Source: Cytobacillus dafuensis (GTDB taxonomy: Bacteria > Bacillota > Bacilli > Bacillales > Cytobacillaceae). From it: 64,000 bases of DNA. The notes below the pieces were generated by a model. The model did no database searches, had not been told where the DNA came from, and saw only the letters and a program-made list of their open reading frames with translations. Of this stretch, positions 52,118 to 61,667 are shown one piece after another. Each line of letters starts with the position of its first letter. Within the stretch, counting starts at the first letter, position 1. The stretch spans positions 4,692,001 through 4,756,000 of the forward strand of contig NZ_CP042593.1 of the NCBI RefSeq assembly GCF_007995155.1. Reading direction: 5' to 3'. The translations under genes were made by a program, and so were the position numbers.

Positions 52118-53473
52118 TTGAACAAATTAGCAAGAACATATTCATTGCAAGATATATTAAAATTTCTTATTCCTTCCCTTATAGGGATTACCTTATTTAT
52201 GGTTCCGATTAAATATCAGGGAGACATTACGATTCCCATTGCCATTTTCTCAGGGTGGATTCAAGAGGTTCTCGCATCTTACCTCTCAGGGATTATGGTT
52301 TTTATTATTTTATTAACATTAATAGGTACTTTAGTAACAAAGTTTTTCCAGCCTGCTTTGATTGTCAATAACCACTTTTTTAATAATTTATTTAATGTCC
52401 CAAAAGTTTGGGTTTTTGCTAGAATATTAGGCGGTATTTTTGCGGTCATGACCTTTTTTCAGATTGGACCCGAAGCTATTTGGTCAGAAAATACGGGAGG
52501 ATTATTATTAAATAATCTGCTTCCCATTCTCTTTTCTGTCTTTTTATTTGCCGGTTTATTCTTGCCATTGCTTTTAGATTTTGGGCTATTAGAATTCTTT
52601 GGCACTTTGTTTACAAAAATTATGCGGCCGATTTTTAAGCTTCCAGGAAGATCTTCTGTTGACTGTGCTGCCTCTTGGCTTGGTGACGGAACGATTGGTG
52701 TTTTGTTAACAAGCAAGCAGTATGAGGATGGGTTTTACACGAAGAAGGAAGCAGCGATAATTGGGACAACCTTTTCTGTCGTCTCGATAACGTTTAGCTT
52801 AGTCGTGATTTCACAGGTGCATTTAGAACATTTATTTGTCCCTTTCTATGCGACGGTTACGATTGCTGGATTGGTAGCAGCGATTATCTGCCCAAGAATT
52901 CCGCCGCTATCAAGAAAGCCGGATACGTATTATCGTGATCATACGAAGGAGCTGGATGAGTCGGTTCCAAAAGGGTATACTTCATTAAGCTGGGGGCTTT
53001 TCCAAGCTGTAGACAAAGCAAAAGCAAATCAAAGTGTGAAAAACTTTTTTCAACAAGGTGCAAAGAATATTTTGGATATGTGGATGGGTGTAGCGCCGAT
53101 TGTAATGGCACTAGGTACAGTTGCATTAGTGATTGCTGAATACACACCTGTTTTCCAAGTTTTAGGGTTGCCATTCATTCCGTTGCTCGAAATTATGCAA
53201 GTTCCCGAAGCAAAAGCTGCTTCTGAAACATTAGTAGTTGGGTTTGCTGATATGTTTCTTCCGTCTGTTATCGGTGCATCCATTGAAAGCGATATGACTC
53301 GCTTTGTTATTGCAAGTGTATCGGTGACGCAATTAATTTACATGTCAGAGGTCGGTGGCCTTTTACTTGGGTCAAAAATCCCTGTTTCACTAAAGGATCT
53401 ATTCATTATCTTTTTAGAAAGAACCCTTATTACATTGCCCGTGATTGTTTTAGCGGCACATATTATATTCTAA
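52118..53473 (+). CDS. YjiH family membrane protein with nucleoside-recognition (Gate) domain
   Basis: 451 residues with about 11 helices. Gate-like segments: GRSSVDCAASWLGDGTIGVLLT, and IGASIESDMTRFVIASVSVTQLIYMSEVGGLLLGSK. The family is close to nucleoside transporters and spore maturation proteins; its substrate is unknown. The start is probably the TTG at 52118 with AGGTGA upstream; a GTG at 52109 is possible. Confidence 0.85.
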   Translation: MNKLARTYSLQDILKFLIPSLIGITLFMVPIKYQGDITIPIAIFSGWIQEVLASYLSGIMVFIILLTLIGTLVTKFFQPALIVNNHFFNNLFNVPKVWVFARILGGIFAVMTFFQIGPEAIWSENTGGLLLNNLLPILFSVFLFAGLFLPLLLDFGLLEFFGTLFTKIMRPIFKLPGRSSVDCAASWLGDGTIGVLLTSKQYEDGFYTKKEAAIIGTTFSVVSITFSLVVISQVHLEHLFVPFYATVTIAGLVAAIICPRIPPLSRKPDTYYRDHTKELDESVPKGYTSLSWGLFQAVDKAKANQSVKNFFQQGAKNILDMWMGVAPIVMALGTVALVIAEYTPVFQVLGLPFIPLLEIMQVPEAKAASETLVVGFADMFLPSVIGASIESDMTRFVIASVSVTQLIYMSEVGGLLLGSKIPVSLKDLFIIFLERTLITLPVIVLAAHIIF

Positions 53474-53478
53474 ACTGG

Positions 53479-53508
53479 AAAAGACGGGCTCATGAGATCC
53501 CGTCTTTT
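53479..53508 (+). terminator. Terminator between the convergent YjiH-family and MPGG genes
   Basis: AAAAGACGGG with CCCGTCTTTT, ten-base stem. A and T tracts flank it so it can serve both directions. Confidence 0.85.
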
Positions 53509-53537
53509 CGCTATATGATGTCTGACACCGAAAATAA

Positions 53538-54443
53538 CTAGAAGCATCGGAAGGAACTGATGTTGCGCAGGTCTGTTCCGTAGTATACCCATCGATTCCT
53601 TCTCCAGCGCCACCCAGCAACAGAGTTTCTTCCAACAAATGTTGGATAAAACCAGAAGTTGCGGCCACTTACCAGCCAAATATAAGTAAATCGGAACAAA
53701 CAGCCACGTATAGCACCTGGATCTACAGCAAAAGGAGTAACCTGCTGCATTTGTGGTGTGAAGGTTGGGGGAGGCATGCTTGGCGGTCCTCCTTGCTGTC
53801 CAGTTGGGACTCCACCTGGGTTGCCAACTGGCATTCCTCCTGGCATCCCGCCTGGCATTCCCCCTGGCATCCCTCCTGGCATTCCCCCTGGCATTCCTCC
53901 TGGCATCCCGCCTGGCATTCCTCCTGGCATCCCTCCTGGCATTCCCCCTGGCATTCCTCCTGGCATCCCGCCTGGCATTCCTCCTGGCATTCCCCCTGGC
54001 ATTCCTCCTGGCATCCCGCCCGGCATTCCTCCTGGCATCCCGCCTGGCATTCCTCCTGGCATCCCGCCTGGCATCCCTCCTGGCATTCCCCCTGGCATTC
54101 CTCCTGGCATTCCCCCTGTCATCCCTCCTGGCATTCCTCCTGGCATCCCGCCTGGCATTCCTCCTGGCATCCCGCCTGGCATTCCTCCTGGCATCCCGCC
54201 CGGCATTCCTCCTGGCATCCCGCCCGGCATTCCTCCTGGCATCCCGCCTGGCATCCCGCCTGGCATTCCTCCTGGCATCCCGCCTGGCATTCCTCCTGGC
54301 ATTCCTCCTGGCATTCCCCCTGGCATTCCTCCTGGCATTCCTCCTGGCATCCCGCCTGGCATTCCTCCTGGAAACATTCTTTCATCAGATATAGACACTT
54401 CTTCATCATAAGGAAATGAATAAGGATAGTTTCTAAAATCCAT
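53538..54443 (-). CDS. (Met-Pro-Gly-Gly)44 repeat protein with aromatic C-terminal domain
   Basis: 301 residues. An N-terminal Tyr/acidic part (1-27: [17 protein letters not shown]) is followed by 44 tetrapeptides at 28-203 (43 MPGG and one MTGG). Then a Pro/Gln linker and a 60-residue domain rich in Trp, Tyr, Phe and Arg ([38 protein letters not shown]) with two Cys. GGAGG at ideal spacing before the ATG supports translation. The C-terminal domain resembles short proteins of other Bacillaceae, possibly at the spore surface, but I cannot name the family. The repeat has no charged residue and should be disordered or form a polyproline-type or amyloid-like structure. Confidence 0.82.
53835..54362 (-). 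repeat. 12-bp coding microsatellite, 44 copies
   Basis: 528 bp of a 12-bp unit. On the plus strand the unit is GGCATTCCTCCT, GGCATCCCGCCT, GGCATTCCCCCT or close variants. Synonymous differences are shuffled in blocks, pointing to expansion by slippage or unequal exchange while the frame is kept. All three plus-strand frames are also open but have no SD. Confidence 0.92.
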
Positions 54444-54544
54444 AGGTCTTTACCTCCTCTCTTTATGCCTTCCTTTTAATGTATGCAAATCGCCTACAAT
54501 GGTGTTTGACAGAAACCTAATGGATATTTCACTTTAAGACGTGA

Positions 54545-54703
54545 ATAAAGTGAAACTTCCATCAGTGGGGGGTTATCTTCATCCCCCACTGATGGTTAGT
54601 TGAACCAATCGGGCCTTTACGGGCAGTTGATCCCCCACTTACTCTTCTTTGCATACACGAATCCTTGAAGTGGGGGTCTTACTGCCCGTTAATCTGCGAT
54701 AAA
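54545..54703 (+). repeat. Dispersed structured repeat, family C copy 3
   Basis: Same layout as copy 2: CCATCAGTGGGGG with CCCCCACTGATGG, and ACGGGCAG...CTGCCCGT around CCCCCACTT/AAGTGGGGG. Both stems differ from copy 2 in a compensated way. It lies between the MPGG gene and the ATPase gene, downstream of the latter. Confidence 0.82.
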
Positions 54704-54736
54704 CTTAAACATACCTTTAGCCAAGAACATGTCTAA

Positions 54737-55840
54737 TCACTTAGATCCTTCAGCAGCCTTTTGTAAAATTTCCGAGCGAATGCTATTTCTCAAACTATCA
54801 ACGATCGCAAAATCCATTGCATGAATATATATATCTTCTAATTCATCCCGCAGCGTTTTAGCATGAGCTAAATGAGAGATAGATTCTTTCATTTTTCCTT
54901 TATATTGCTGGCTAACTTCCTTTATTTGTTCAGCAAAAATTTCATCTGTACCAGGCGTGACTAGAATTTCATACATATCAATAATTTCATCTCCTGCTCG
55001 GTCTGGAAAATATTCATGAGGGCTCGTGCTATCAAAGATCGCAAAACCAAGCTCACGAAGAATCAGCATATCCAGACTATGAGGATCAAATCCACAATGA
55101 TAAATTTCAATATCAAAGCCTCGTTTCTCCGCCTCTGCAGCTATTTTCTTTAGCAAAGTAGATTTCCCAGTGCCCGCACGGCCTTTAATAAAATACCGTT
55201 TCGGAAGCCCCTCTGTAAGATTCGGAACAAAGTCCACTGCACCCTTTGGTGTTGCTGCTCCTAAAAAACGGTGCTTCACATTCGATTGCTTATTTAAACA
55301 CATATTACCGAAAAAAGATTGAATGAGCTGGTTCGTCAGCTGATCGGCTTTTGCAAAATCCATATTGTCAAAGTATATGTTTTCCCATTTGTCATGTATT
55401 TTTAGTGCTTCACTCAATTTATTATAAGCAGTTTCAAAGGATTGACTGACCTGCTCGGTAAGATTCTCAATTTCTTCTTTTCTCACTGCTAGCGCTTTTG
55501 AATCCCAAGCTTCTCCAAGATTGACATATTCCTCAATCGCTCCAGGTGCCTTCGGTTCAATGACATGAGGAGCTGTTCCATCTACAATCCCTACCTTGAG
55601 CGCAGGGATGATTACCCCGTCTATTGAGTTATTATCTGAAGAACAATGAATGTACTCAAGATCGTACCCTTTATCTGCCCATTCTGAACCGATTGACTTC
55701 ATTAGCGATGATTTTCCCGTTCCAGGACCGCCCTTTAAAATGAATAACCGTTCGAGCCCTTGCAGGTTTGACTCGAATAAGCTGTAAAAACCACGTGCTG
55801 TATTTCCTCCGCCATAGTAATTTAATATTTTTCCAGCCAC
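54737..55840 (-). CDS. Tandem P-loop ATPase of unknown function
   Basis: 367 residues that read as two copies of one ATPase domain. The first has Walker A GGPGTGKSS (about 37-45 from this start); the second has GRAGTGKST near 220. Each is followed by a matching YxxEYIHCSSDNNSIDGVIIP / DIEIYHCGFDPHSLDMLIL segment and a helical part ending in a YIHAMDFAIVDSL-like motif. It belongs to an uncharacterised Firmicutes family (PRK06851-type). The GTG at 55840 is preferred (GGGAAGGGA upstream); the frame opens at 55864. Confidence 0.82.
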   Translation of the reverse strand: MAGKILNYYGGGNTARGFYSLFESNLQGLERLFILKGGPGTGKSSLMKSIGSEWADKGYDLEYIHCSSDNNSIDGVIIPALKVGIVDGTAPHVIEPKAPGAIEEYVNLGEAWDSKALAVRKEEIENLTEQVSQSFETAYNKLSEALKIHDKWENIYFDNMDFAKADQLTNQLIQSFFGNMCLNKQSNVKHRFLGAATPKGAVDFVPNLTEGLPKRYFIKGRAGTGKSTLLKKIAAEAEKRGFDIEIYHCGFDPHSLDMLILRELGFAIFDSTSPHEYFPDRAGDEIIDMYEILVTPGTDEIFAEQIKEVSQQYKGKMKESISHLAHAKTLRDELEDIYIHAMDFAIVDSLRNSIRSEILQKAAEGSK

Positions 55841-55971
55841 TATTACACGTCCCTTCCCGTTCAATTGCCTAATTTGTATTCATCTTTACCATATGCAAAA
55901 AAGCATTGATGGGTGAAAGCCTATCTTAACGGCTCACTACTTCCATTGCTCATGCATTGTCCTTTCGTTTT

Positions 55972-56010
55972 CAAAAAAAAAAGAAGTGCAGAAATCTTTT
56001 CGATTTTGCA
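55972..56010 (-). terminator. Terminator of ybaK
   Basis: On the minus strand GTGCAAAATC-GAAAA-GATTTCTGCAC is followed by CTTCTTTTTTTTTT. Confidence 0.88.
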
Positions 56011-56024
56011 CCCCCATCTTCTTA

Positions 56025-56504
56025 CTAATCTTTACAAATATCTTCTAATTTAGCTTGTATGACTTGAATCAGATCTTCAGTAGCTATTTCAATTTGAACA
56101 CCTATTTTACCGCCGCTGACAATTATTTCCCCAAGCTCAGAGGCTTGTGTAGCAATAAAACTTGGATATTGCTTTTTCATGCCGATTGGTGAGCAGCCGC
56201 CGCGGATATAACCCGTATGCTTTTGGATGTCCTTGACCGGAATCATTTCAATCTTCTTTTCGCCTGCCGCTTTTGCAGCCTTCTTTAAATCGAGTTCTTC
56301 TTCGACCGGAATGATGAATACAAATAATTGCTTGCTCGTTCCATGAGCAACAAGTGTTTTAAAAACCGCCTTTGGATCTTTATTGATTTTTTGCGCGACT
56401 GAAACGCCATCAATTTTCCCATCTTTATTATCATAAGTCATCAATTCGTATTTTACTTTTTTTGCGTCAAGAATACGCATTGCATTTGTTTTCCCTTGAG
56501 CCAT
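56025..56504 (-). CDS. ybaK: YbaK/EbsC-type Cys-tRNA(Pro) deacylase
   Basis: 159 residues. YbaK hydrolyses Cys-tRNA(Pro) made in error by prolyl-tRNA synthetase. Motifs: KTLVAHGTSKQLFVFIIPVEEELDLKKAAKAAG and the GYIRGGCSPIGMKKQYP catalytic loop. The ATG is preceded by AAGGTGATAAT. Single gene. Confidence 0.92.
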   Translation of the reverse strand: MAQGKTNAMRILDAKKVKYELMTYDNKDGKIDGVSVAQKINKDPKAVFKTLVAHGTSKQLFVFIIPVEEELDLKKAAKAAGEKKIEMIPVKDIQKHTGYIRGGCSPIGMKKQYPSFIATQASELGEIIVSGGKIGVQIEIATEDLIQVIQAKLEDICKD

Positions 56505-56701
56505 ATTATCACCTTACAAATTTTTTCCTCTATTTTATCATTTCTTTTTTTAGATTTCGCACGCTAATAGATTTTTTTGTTTTTTCTGTCAATAATTAGT
56601 TGAAAAATGCTATTATATAGCTAAGGATCTTCATACTTTTTCACATTTAATCAGTAGGCATAATAAGTATTCACGATCACATTGATGAGAGGTAAATTTG
56701 A

Positions 56702-58120
56702 ATGTTGGATAAGATTAATGTAGAGAATCCACAATTATTCATCCATGCTTTTGAAAACGCCGGAATCGGAATGGCGATAATATCACTTGATGGAAAACTA
56801 TTAAAAGTAAATCAGTCTCTATGTACTAGTTTCGGCTATACAGCGGAAGAGGTACTGCATTTATCGATGAAAGATCTTTTGCATCCCGACGATTTAGCTA
56901 TTGATAAACTTATTATTCAAGAATTGACAGAAGGAAAAAGAAAATCATATCAAATGGAAAGACGTTATATCCATAAAGACAACCATGAAATCTGGGCAAT
57001 TATGAATGTTTCGTTAGTAAGGGATGAGAATGATCAACCTCGTTTCTATATAAGTCAAATCCAAGATATTTCGGTTCAGTTACGTACTGTGGCAAAGCTG
57101 CGAGAAAGTGAGGAAAGGTATCATCGTTTAGTTGAAGAATCCCCAGATGGAGTTATTATACTAAAAGAAGAAAGATGTGTTTTTATTAATAAGACAGGGG
57201 TTGAACTTCTTGGTCTGAGCAGTAAAAAGGACATTATCGGAAGAACCATTTTTGATTTCATACATAAGAAGGATCACAAGGCGTATAAAAAAAGAGATTT
57301 TTGCAGAGAATCGGTAGGTCCTTTAGAAAAAAGGTTTATACGTATGGATGGAAAGATTATCACTGTTGAACTAAAAGCAATTCCAACCACTTTCCGGGAT
57401 GAGCCTGCTGTACATGTAAACATTAGAGATATTAGTGCGAGTAAGAAAGCACAGGAGCTTATGATCAATTCAGAAAAGCTGACGATTGCAGGGCAATTAG
57501 CTGCTGGGATAGCACATGAAGTTAGAAATCCTTTAACTGCCATCAAAGGCTTTTTTCAAATGATGGAGAAGGACGTAACGGAAAATAAACTGTACTTCGA
57601 TGTGATTGGCTCTGAAATTAATCGAATTGAAGTCATTCTGAATGAATTATTATTACTTGCCAAACCGCAAGAAGCGAAATTTGAATTCAAAAACATAGAA
57701 GTAATTTTAAATCATGTCCTTACATTATTGGAATCCCAAACAAATTTGAATAATATCCAAATCATTAAAAATATTGAACCTAGCATCCCACTTATTAAAT
57801 GTGATGAAAACCAATTAAAGCAAGTATTTATAAATTTCCTAAAGAATTCAATTGAAGCGATGCCTCGGGGCGGCATGATCCATATTGATGTGCTCAAGCA
57901 GTCTCCCACGTCCATTCTAATTCGAATTGTGGATCAAGGTTCAGGTATTCCAGAGCATTTATTAAATCGCATAGGCGAACCTTTTTTTACAACAAAGGAA
58001 AAAGGGACTGGCTTAGGGTTAATGATTTGTAAAAATATTATTGAAGAGCATAAAGGGAAGATTAAAATTGAGAGTTCTCCTAGCGGAACTCGCATCGAAA
58101 TCCATTTCCCAACTTCATAA
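56702..58120 (+). CDS. Sporulation-type PAS histidine kinase (KinA/KinE-like)
   Basis: 472 residues, no membrane segment. Two PAS domains (about 12-125 and 135-245), a dimerisation domain with His 272 in AAGIAHEVRNPLTAIKGFF, the sequence typical of Spo0F-phosphorylating kinases, and an ATPase domain (NFLKNSIEAMP, DQGSGIP, GTGLGLMICKNII). It probably feeds the Spo0F-Spo0B-Spo0A phosphorelay. No adjacent regulator, as usual for such kinases. GAGAGG precedes the ATG. Confidence 0.88.
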   Translation: MLDKINVENPQLFIHAFENAGIGMAIISLDGKLLKVNQSLCTSFGYTAEEVLHLSMKDLLHPDDLAIDKLIIQELTEGKRKSYQMERRYIHKDNHEIWAIMNVSLVRDENDQPRFYISQIQDISVQLRTVAKLRESEERYHRLVEESPDGVIILKEERCVFINKTGVELLGLSSKKDIIGRTIFDFIHKKDHKAYKKRDFCRESVGPLEKRFIRMDGKIITVELKAIPTTFRDEPAVHVNIRDISASKKAQELMINSEKLTIAGQLAAGIAHEVRNPLTAIKGFFQMMEKDVTENKLYFDVIGSEINRIEVILNELLLLAKPQEAKFEFKNIEVILNHVLTLLESQTNLNNIQIIKNIEPSIPLIKCDENQLKQVFINFLKNSIEAMPRGGMIHIDVLKQSPTSILIRIVDQGSGIPEHLLNRIGEPFFTTKEKGTGLGLMICKNIIEEHKGKIKIESSPSGTRIEIHFPTS

Positions 58121-58130
58121 TGTTCATAAG

Positions 58131-58157
58131 AAAAGCAGGGATTAACCTGCTTTTTTC
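58131..58157 (+). terminator. Terminator of the kinase gene
   Basis: AAAAGCAGG-GATTAA-CCTGCTTTT followed by TT; 9-bp stem. It also lies near the stop of the convergent thioesterase gene. Confidence 0.85.
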
Positions 58158-58172
58158 CAATTATGTAGCTTA

Positions 58173-58658
58173 TTAATCCTTTTTCACAAATGTACTTGGC
58201 ATCACGACTGCAACAACCTCACCACGTGCGCAAACGTCGTCGTTCACAAATACCTCAACGTCTACTTTCCACTTTTTCGGATGAATTTCTTGAACCGTTC
58301 CAACCGCTTTTAACGGCACACCGAGTGGGGTTGGTTTAACGAAGTCTACTTTTAATGAAGCTGTCACAAACCGCGCTGGCTCTGTCCCATCCCCAATCTC
58401 ATGACCATTTTTACGGTGCAAGGCTAATGCTGCTGATCCAGTCCCATGACAATCAATTAGCGAGGCAATTAAGCCGCCGTAGACAAAACCCGGAATTGCA
58501 GTATGCTCCTGTTTCGGTGTATAAATGGTTACCGTCTGCTCCCCAAGCCATACTGTTCTGAAATGATGACCACTCTCATTTTGGCGCCCACACCCATAGC
58601 ACCATGCAAAATCATCTGGATAATAATCTTGAACTGCATTCTGGATTTTCCCTTCCAT
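58173..58658 (-). CDS. PaaI-type hotdog thioesterase
   Basis: 161 residues. The N-terminal CYGCGRQNESGHHFR segment with two Cys, then GFVYGGLIASLIDCHGTGSAALAL (hotdog helix with the catalytic Asp) and VTASLKVDFVKPTPLGVPLKA. It likely cleaves acyl-CoA; substrate unknown. GGGGGAGAGG precedes the ATG. Confidence 0.87.
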   Translation of the reverse strand: MEGKIQNAVQDYYPDDFAWCYGCGRQNESGHHFRTVWLGEQTVTIYTPKQEHTAIPGFVYGGLIASLIDCHGTGSAALALHRKNGHEIGDGTEPARFVTASLKVDFVKPTPLGVPLKAVGTVQEIHPKKWKVDVEVFVNDDVCARGEVVAVVMPSTFVKKD

Positions 58659-58867
58659 TTCCTCTCCCCCTTTTTAGGTATTATATATCATTTGAACAAT
58701 GGCAGGAAACCTTCAGGTATTTCAGAATGGCCATTTTATGAAAAAATTCTTTTTTATCTAAATAAATTTATTATTTTAAAAAAACTTATTTTTAATTGAT
58801 TATTTACAAAATAACTAGTATTATCAATGTTTATGCAGGATTATTTATTTTTTTGCAAATTTTGTTT

Positions 58868-58897
58868 TTGACAATTAAAAACAATCAAAAGTATTAT
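58868..58897 (+). promoter_or_regulatory. Promoter of the POT transporter gene
   Basis: TTGACA (58868-58873), 18 bases, TATTAT (58892-58897). The start of transcription would be just before the AAGGAGG SD, so the leader is short. Confidence 0.65.
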
Positions 58898-58921
58898 AGT
58901 ATAACATAAGGAGGTTTTTTC

Positions 58922-60412
58922 ATGGCAAACTTTGATAAACAAAAAATTGTTGAAAGCGTTCCCCAAAAAGGCTTCTTCGGTCATCCTAAAGGCCTATTCA
59001 CATTATTCTTCACAGAGTTCTGGGAACGATTCTCTTATTATGGAATGAGGGCAATCCTTGTTTTCTATATGTACTATGAAGTCTCTAAAGGCGGTTTAGG
59101 GCTTGATCACACTACTGCCCTTTCAATAATGTCCATCTATGGATCATTGGTATACATGTCTGGAATCATTGGCGGCTGGTTTGCTGACCGGATTTTCGGA
59201 ACATCGAAAGCCGTATTTTATGGCGGAATCTTAATCATGCTTGGTCATCTTTGCTTAGCTATTCCCGGAAATGTCACACTATTCTTTATTTCTATGGTAT
59301 TGATTGTGCTTGGTACGGGATTATTGAAACCAAATGTTTCAAGTGTTGTTGGTGAAATATATAGCGAAGAAGATAACAGACGCGATGCTGGATTCAGTAT
59401 TTTCTACATGGGAATTAATCTTGGAGGATTCCTCTCTCCGTTAATTGTCGGAAGTGTGATGGATTATAGCTTCCACTTAGGCTTTGGTATTGCTGCAGTC
59501 GGAATGTTTTTTGGACTTTTAATTTTTGTTTTTACAAAGAAAAAAAACCTCGGCCTTGCCGGAACAATTGTCCACAATCCACTGTCACCTGCTGAGAAGA
59601 AAAAAGTATATACAATATTTGGAGCAGCTGTAGTTGTTCTTGCTATCCTCATTGGTATTGCCATTCCTACTGGTTATCTAACATTTGATAGCTTTATTGC
59701 TCTTGTCGGAATTCTAGGTATATTAATCCCGACTACTTATTTTATTGTCATGTACCGCAGTCCTAAAACAACAGCTGTGGAGCGTTCAAGAATTATCGCT
59801 TATATCCCTCTGTTCATTGCAGCAGTTATGTTCTGGGCGATTCAAGAGCAAGGTGCAACCATCCTTGCCAGCTATGCGGATACACGTACACAATTAGAAT
59901 TTGCAGGCATTGAAATTTCACCTGCTTGGTTCCAATCACTAAACCCATTATTTATTATCATTTTTGCACCTATGTTTGCATGGTTATGGGTGAAATTAGG
60001 GAAACGCCAGCCATCTGTTCCACAAAAGTTTTCATTAGGTCTATTGTTTGCTGGTTTATCATTCCTAGTCATTCTTTTACCAGCATACTTCGGCGGTGCT
60101 GATGCATTAGTAAGTCCACTATGGCTTGTTCTTAGCTATTTCATTGTTGTTCTAGGTGAATTATGCTTGTCCCCTGTTGGATTATCAGCTACAACTAAAC
60201 TAGCACCTGCAGCATTCTCAGCGCAGACTATGAGCTTATGGTTCTTATCAAACGCTGCTGCACAGGCTATCAATGCACAACTTGTTAAATTCTATACGCC
60301 TGAAACAGAAATAATGTACTTTGGAATCATTGGCGGAGCGTCTATTGTGCTCTCCATCATCCTTTTCGTATTAGCTCCAAAAATTCAAAGCTATATGAAG
60401 GGCGTTCAATAA
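58922..60412 (+). CDS. Proton-dependent oligopeptide transporter (POT/PTR family)
   Basis: 496 residues with 14 predicted helices, like DtpT and YclF. The POT signature EFWERFSYYGMRAILVFYMYY holds the ExxERFxYY motif for proton coupling. GFSIFYMGINLGGFLSPLIVG is the second family motif. It imports di- and tripeptides. AAGGAGG precedes the ATG. Confidence 0.94.
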   Translation: MANFDKQKIVESVPQKGFFGHPKGLFTLFFTEFWERFSYYGMRAILVFYMYYEVSKGGLGLDHTTALSIMSIYGSLVYMSGIIGGWFADRIFGTSKAVFYGGILIMLGHLCLAIPGNVTLFFISMVLIVLGTGLLKPNVSSVVGEIYSEEDNRRDAGFSIFYMGINLGGFLSPLIVGSVMDYSFHLGFGIAAVGMFFGLLIFVFTKKKNLGLAGTIVHNPLSPAEKKKVYTIFGAAVVVLAILIGIAIPTGYLTFDSFIALVGILGILIPTTYFIVMYRSPKTTAVERSRIIAYIPLFIAAVMFWAIQEQGATILASYADTRTQLEFAGIEISPAWFQSLNPLFIIIFAPMFAWLWVKLGKRQPSVPQKFSLGLLFAGLSFLVILLPAYFGGADALVSPLWLVLSYFIVVLGELCLSPVGLSATTKLAPAAFSAQTMSLWFLSNAAAQAINAQLVKFYTPETEIMYFGIIGGASIVLSIILFVLAPKIQSYMKGVQ

Positions 60413-60422
60413 TATTACTTTA

Positions 60423-60449
60423 AAAAGGACAGGCATCCCCTGTCCTTTT
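60423..60449 (+). terminator. Terminator of the POT transporter gene
   Basis: AAAAGGACAGG-CATCCC-CTGTCCTTTT followed by CTATTTT. Confidence 0.88.
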
Positions 60450-60458
60450 CTATTTTCT

Positions 60459-60628
60459 ACTATGTTAAACTTCCCTGTTGATTTCCGCTTAGGCACTCGC
60501 TTTCCGCGGGCGGTCCGGAAGCCTCCTCGTCACTATCGCTCCTCCAGGGTCTCCCTTTGACTCGCTTCTCCCGCAGGAGTCGCGCGCCTTCCGCTCCAAT
60601 CAACAACAAAAGAGCATAAAAAGAAAAA
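60459..60628 (+). repeat. Dispersed MITE-like repeat, family B copy 4
   Basis: It has the left end TATGTTAAACTTCCCTGTTG and the GC-rich body with GCGGGCGGTCCGGAAGCC, and it stops after AATCAACAACAAAAGAGCAT. The right TTTAACAC end seen in copies 1-3 is missing. It lies between the POT transporter and the cyclodeaminase-like gene. Confidence 0.8.
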
Positions 60629-60655
60629 CTTTATCTTTTTTTGCTCCTTATTCTA

Positions 60656-61645
60656 TTAAATGTCCACTTCAGTCCCTACACCTGCTTGAATAGCTTTTTC
60701 GTAGGCAGCAGCGGCAACGGCAAGGTCGAAATAAGCAATACCTACTGATTTAAAAAATGTGATCTCATCTTCTGTTTCTCTGCTCGAAATTTGTCCGGTT
60801 ATCAATTCCCCAAGCTCACCATGCAAGGCAGAAAAGCTCCACTCCCCGGCCTTTGCAGGAATAATGAAGTCACCCGCTTCATCCTTCACTCCTTCTATTG
60901 TATCGGCAACAATTTTTGAGCATTTCAAAAGCGTTTCGACATCTACTTCCTGCATATGAGGGAGATAGGAGCCTACTCCGTTAATATGTGTTCCCGGCTG
61001 CAATGCCTTCCCTGAAAAAACAGGGGTTTCGGAACGGGTGCTGCAGATGACAATTTCAGCTCTAGACACTGCCTCATCCGCTTCATCCATGATGATGATT
61101 TCACCTTCATACTCTGGACTGAAATCGGCAATTCTTTCAGCAAAGGAATGGGCCTTGTCTTTTGTCCTGTTAAATAACATGATCGTCTTAATGTCTCGAA
61201 CCTCAAGCACCGCCTGAAGCTGCTCCTCTGCCATTGCCCCGCAGCCGATCACAGCTACTGTTGAGGCCGTCTCCTTCGCAAGGTATTTCGTTGCAATACC
61301 ACTTGCTGCTCCAGTGCGCAGCCTAGTTAAATAAGATGCATTCATACAAGCAAGGTGATCTCCATTATTAGTGTCACTCAAGACAATCATCCCTTGTGTT
61401 GTTTTCTTTCCTAAAGATGGATTATGTGGAAAAATGGTCACTACCTTTACCGCTGTTTTCCCAATTGGTTCCATTGCACTTGGCATATAAAGTGCAGATG
61501 CGCTTTTTTCAGGGAACTCAAGTACAGTTCTGTGCGGATTAAGAATTTTCCCCTCCATGTAGTTAGATAATGCCTGTTCTAAATCATGAATCGCATCCTT
61601 CATCTTATATAAAGAGCGAATCTGTTTTTCTGATAATATAAGCAT
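60656..61645 (-). CDS. Ornithine cyclodeaminase/mu-crystallin family protein
   Basis: 329 residues. NAD-binding Rossmann motif VAVIGCGAMAEEQLQAVLEVRD (about 130-150), and KVVTIFPHNP plus LRTGAASGIATKYLAKE are typical. The family includes ornithine cyclodeaminase, ketimine reductase and alanine dehydrogenases; I cannot choose. GAAGGAAGG precedes the ATG. A fragment of a transporter gene lies just upstream, so it may have been part of an uptake-and-catabolism pair. Confidence 0.85.
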   Translation of the reverse strand: MLILSEKQIRSLYKMKDAIHDLEQALSNYMEGKILNPHRTVLEFPEKSASALYMPSAMEPIGKTAVKVVTIFPHNPSLGKKTTQGMIVLSDTNNGDHLACMNASYLTRLRTGAASGIATKYLAKETASTVAVIGCGAMAEEQLQAVLEVRDIKTIMLFNRTKDKAHSFAERIADFSPEYEGEIIIMDEADEAVSRAEIVICSTRSETPVFSGKALQPGTHINGVGSYLPHMQEVDVETLLKCSKIVADTIEGVKDEAGDFIIPAKAGEWSFSALHGELGELITGQISSRETEDEITFFKSVGIAYFDLAVAAAAYEKAIQAGVGTEVDI

Positions 61646-61667
61646 AGCGCGTTACCTTCCTTCTAGA

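Noticed and set aside
53751..54419. Long plus-strand ORFs across the MPGG repeat
   Set aside because: All frames are open because the 12-bp unit has no stop in any frame. Only the minus-strand frame has an SD, unique ends and a folded domain.
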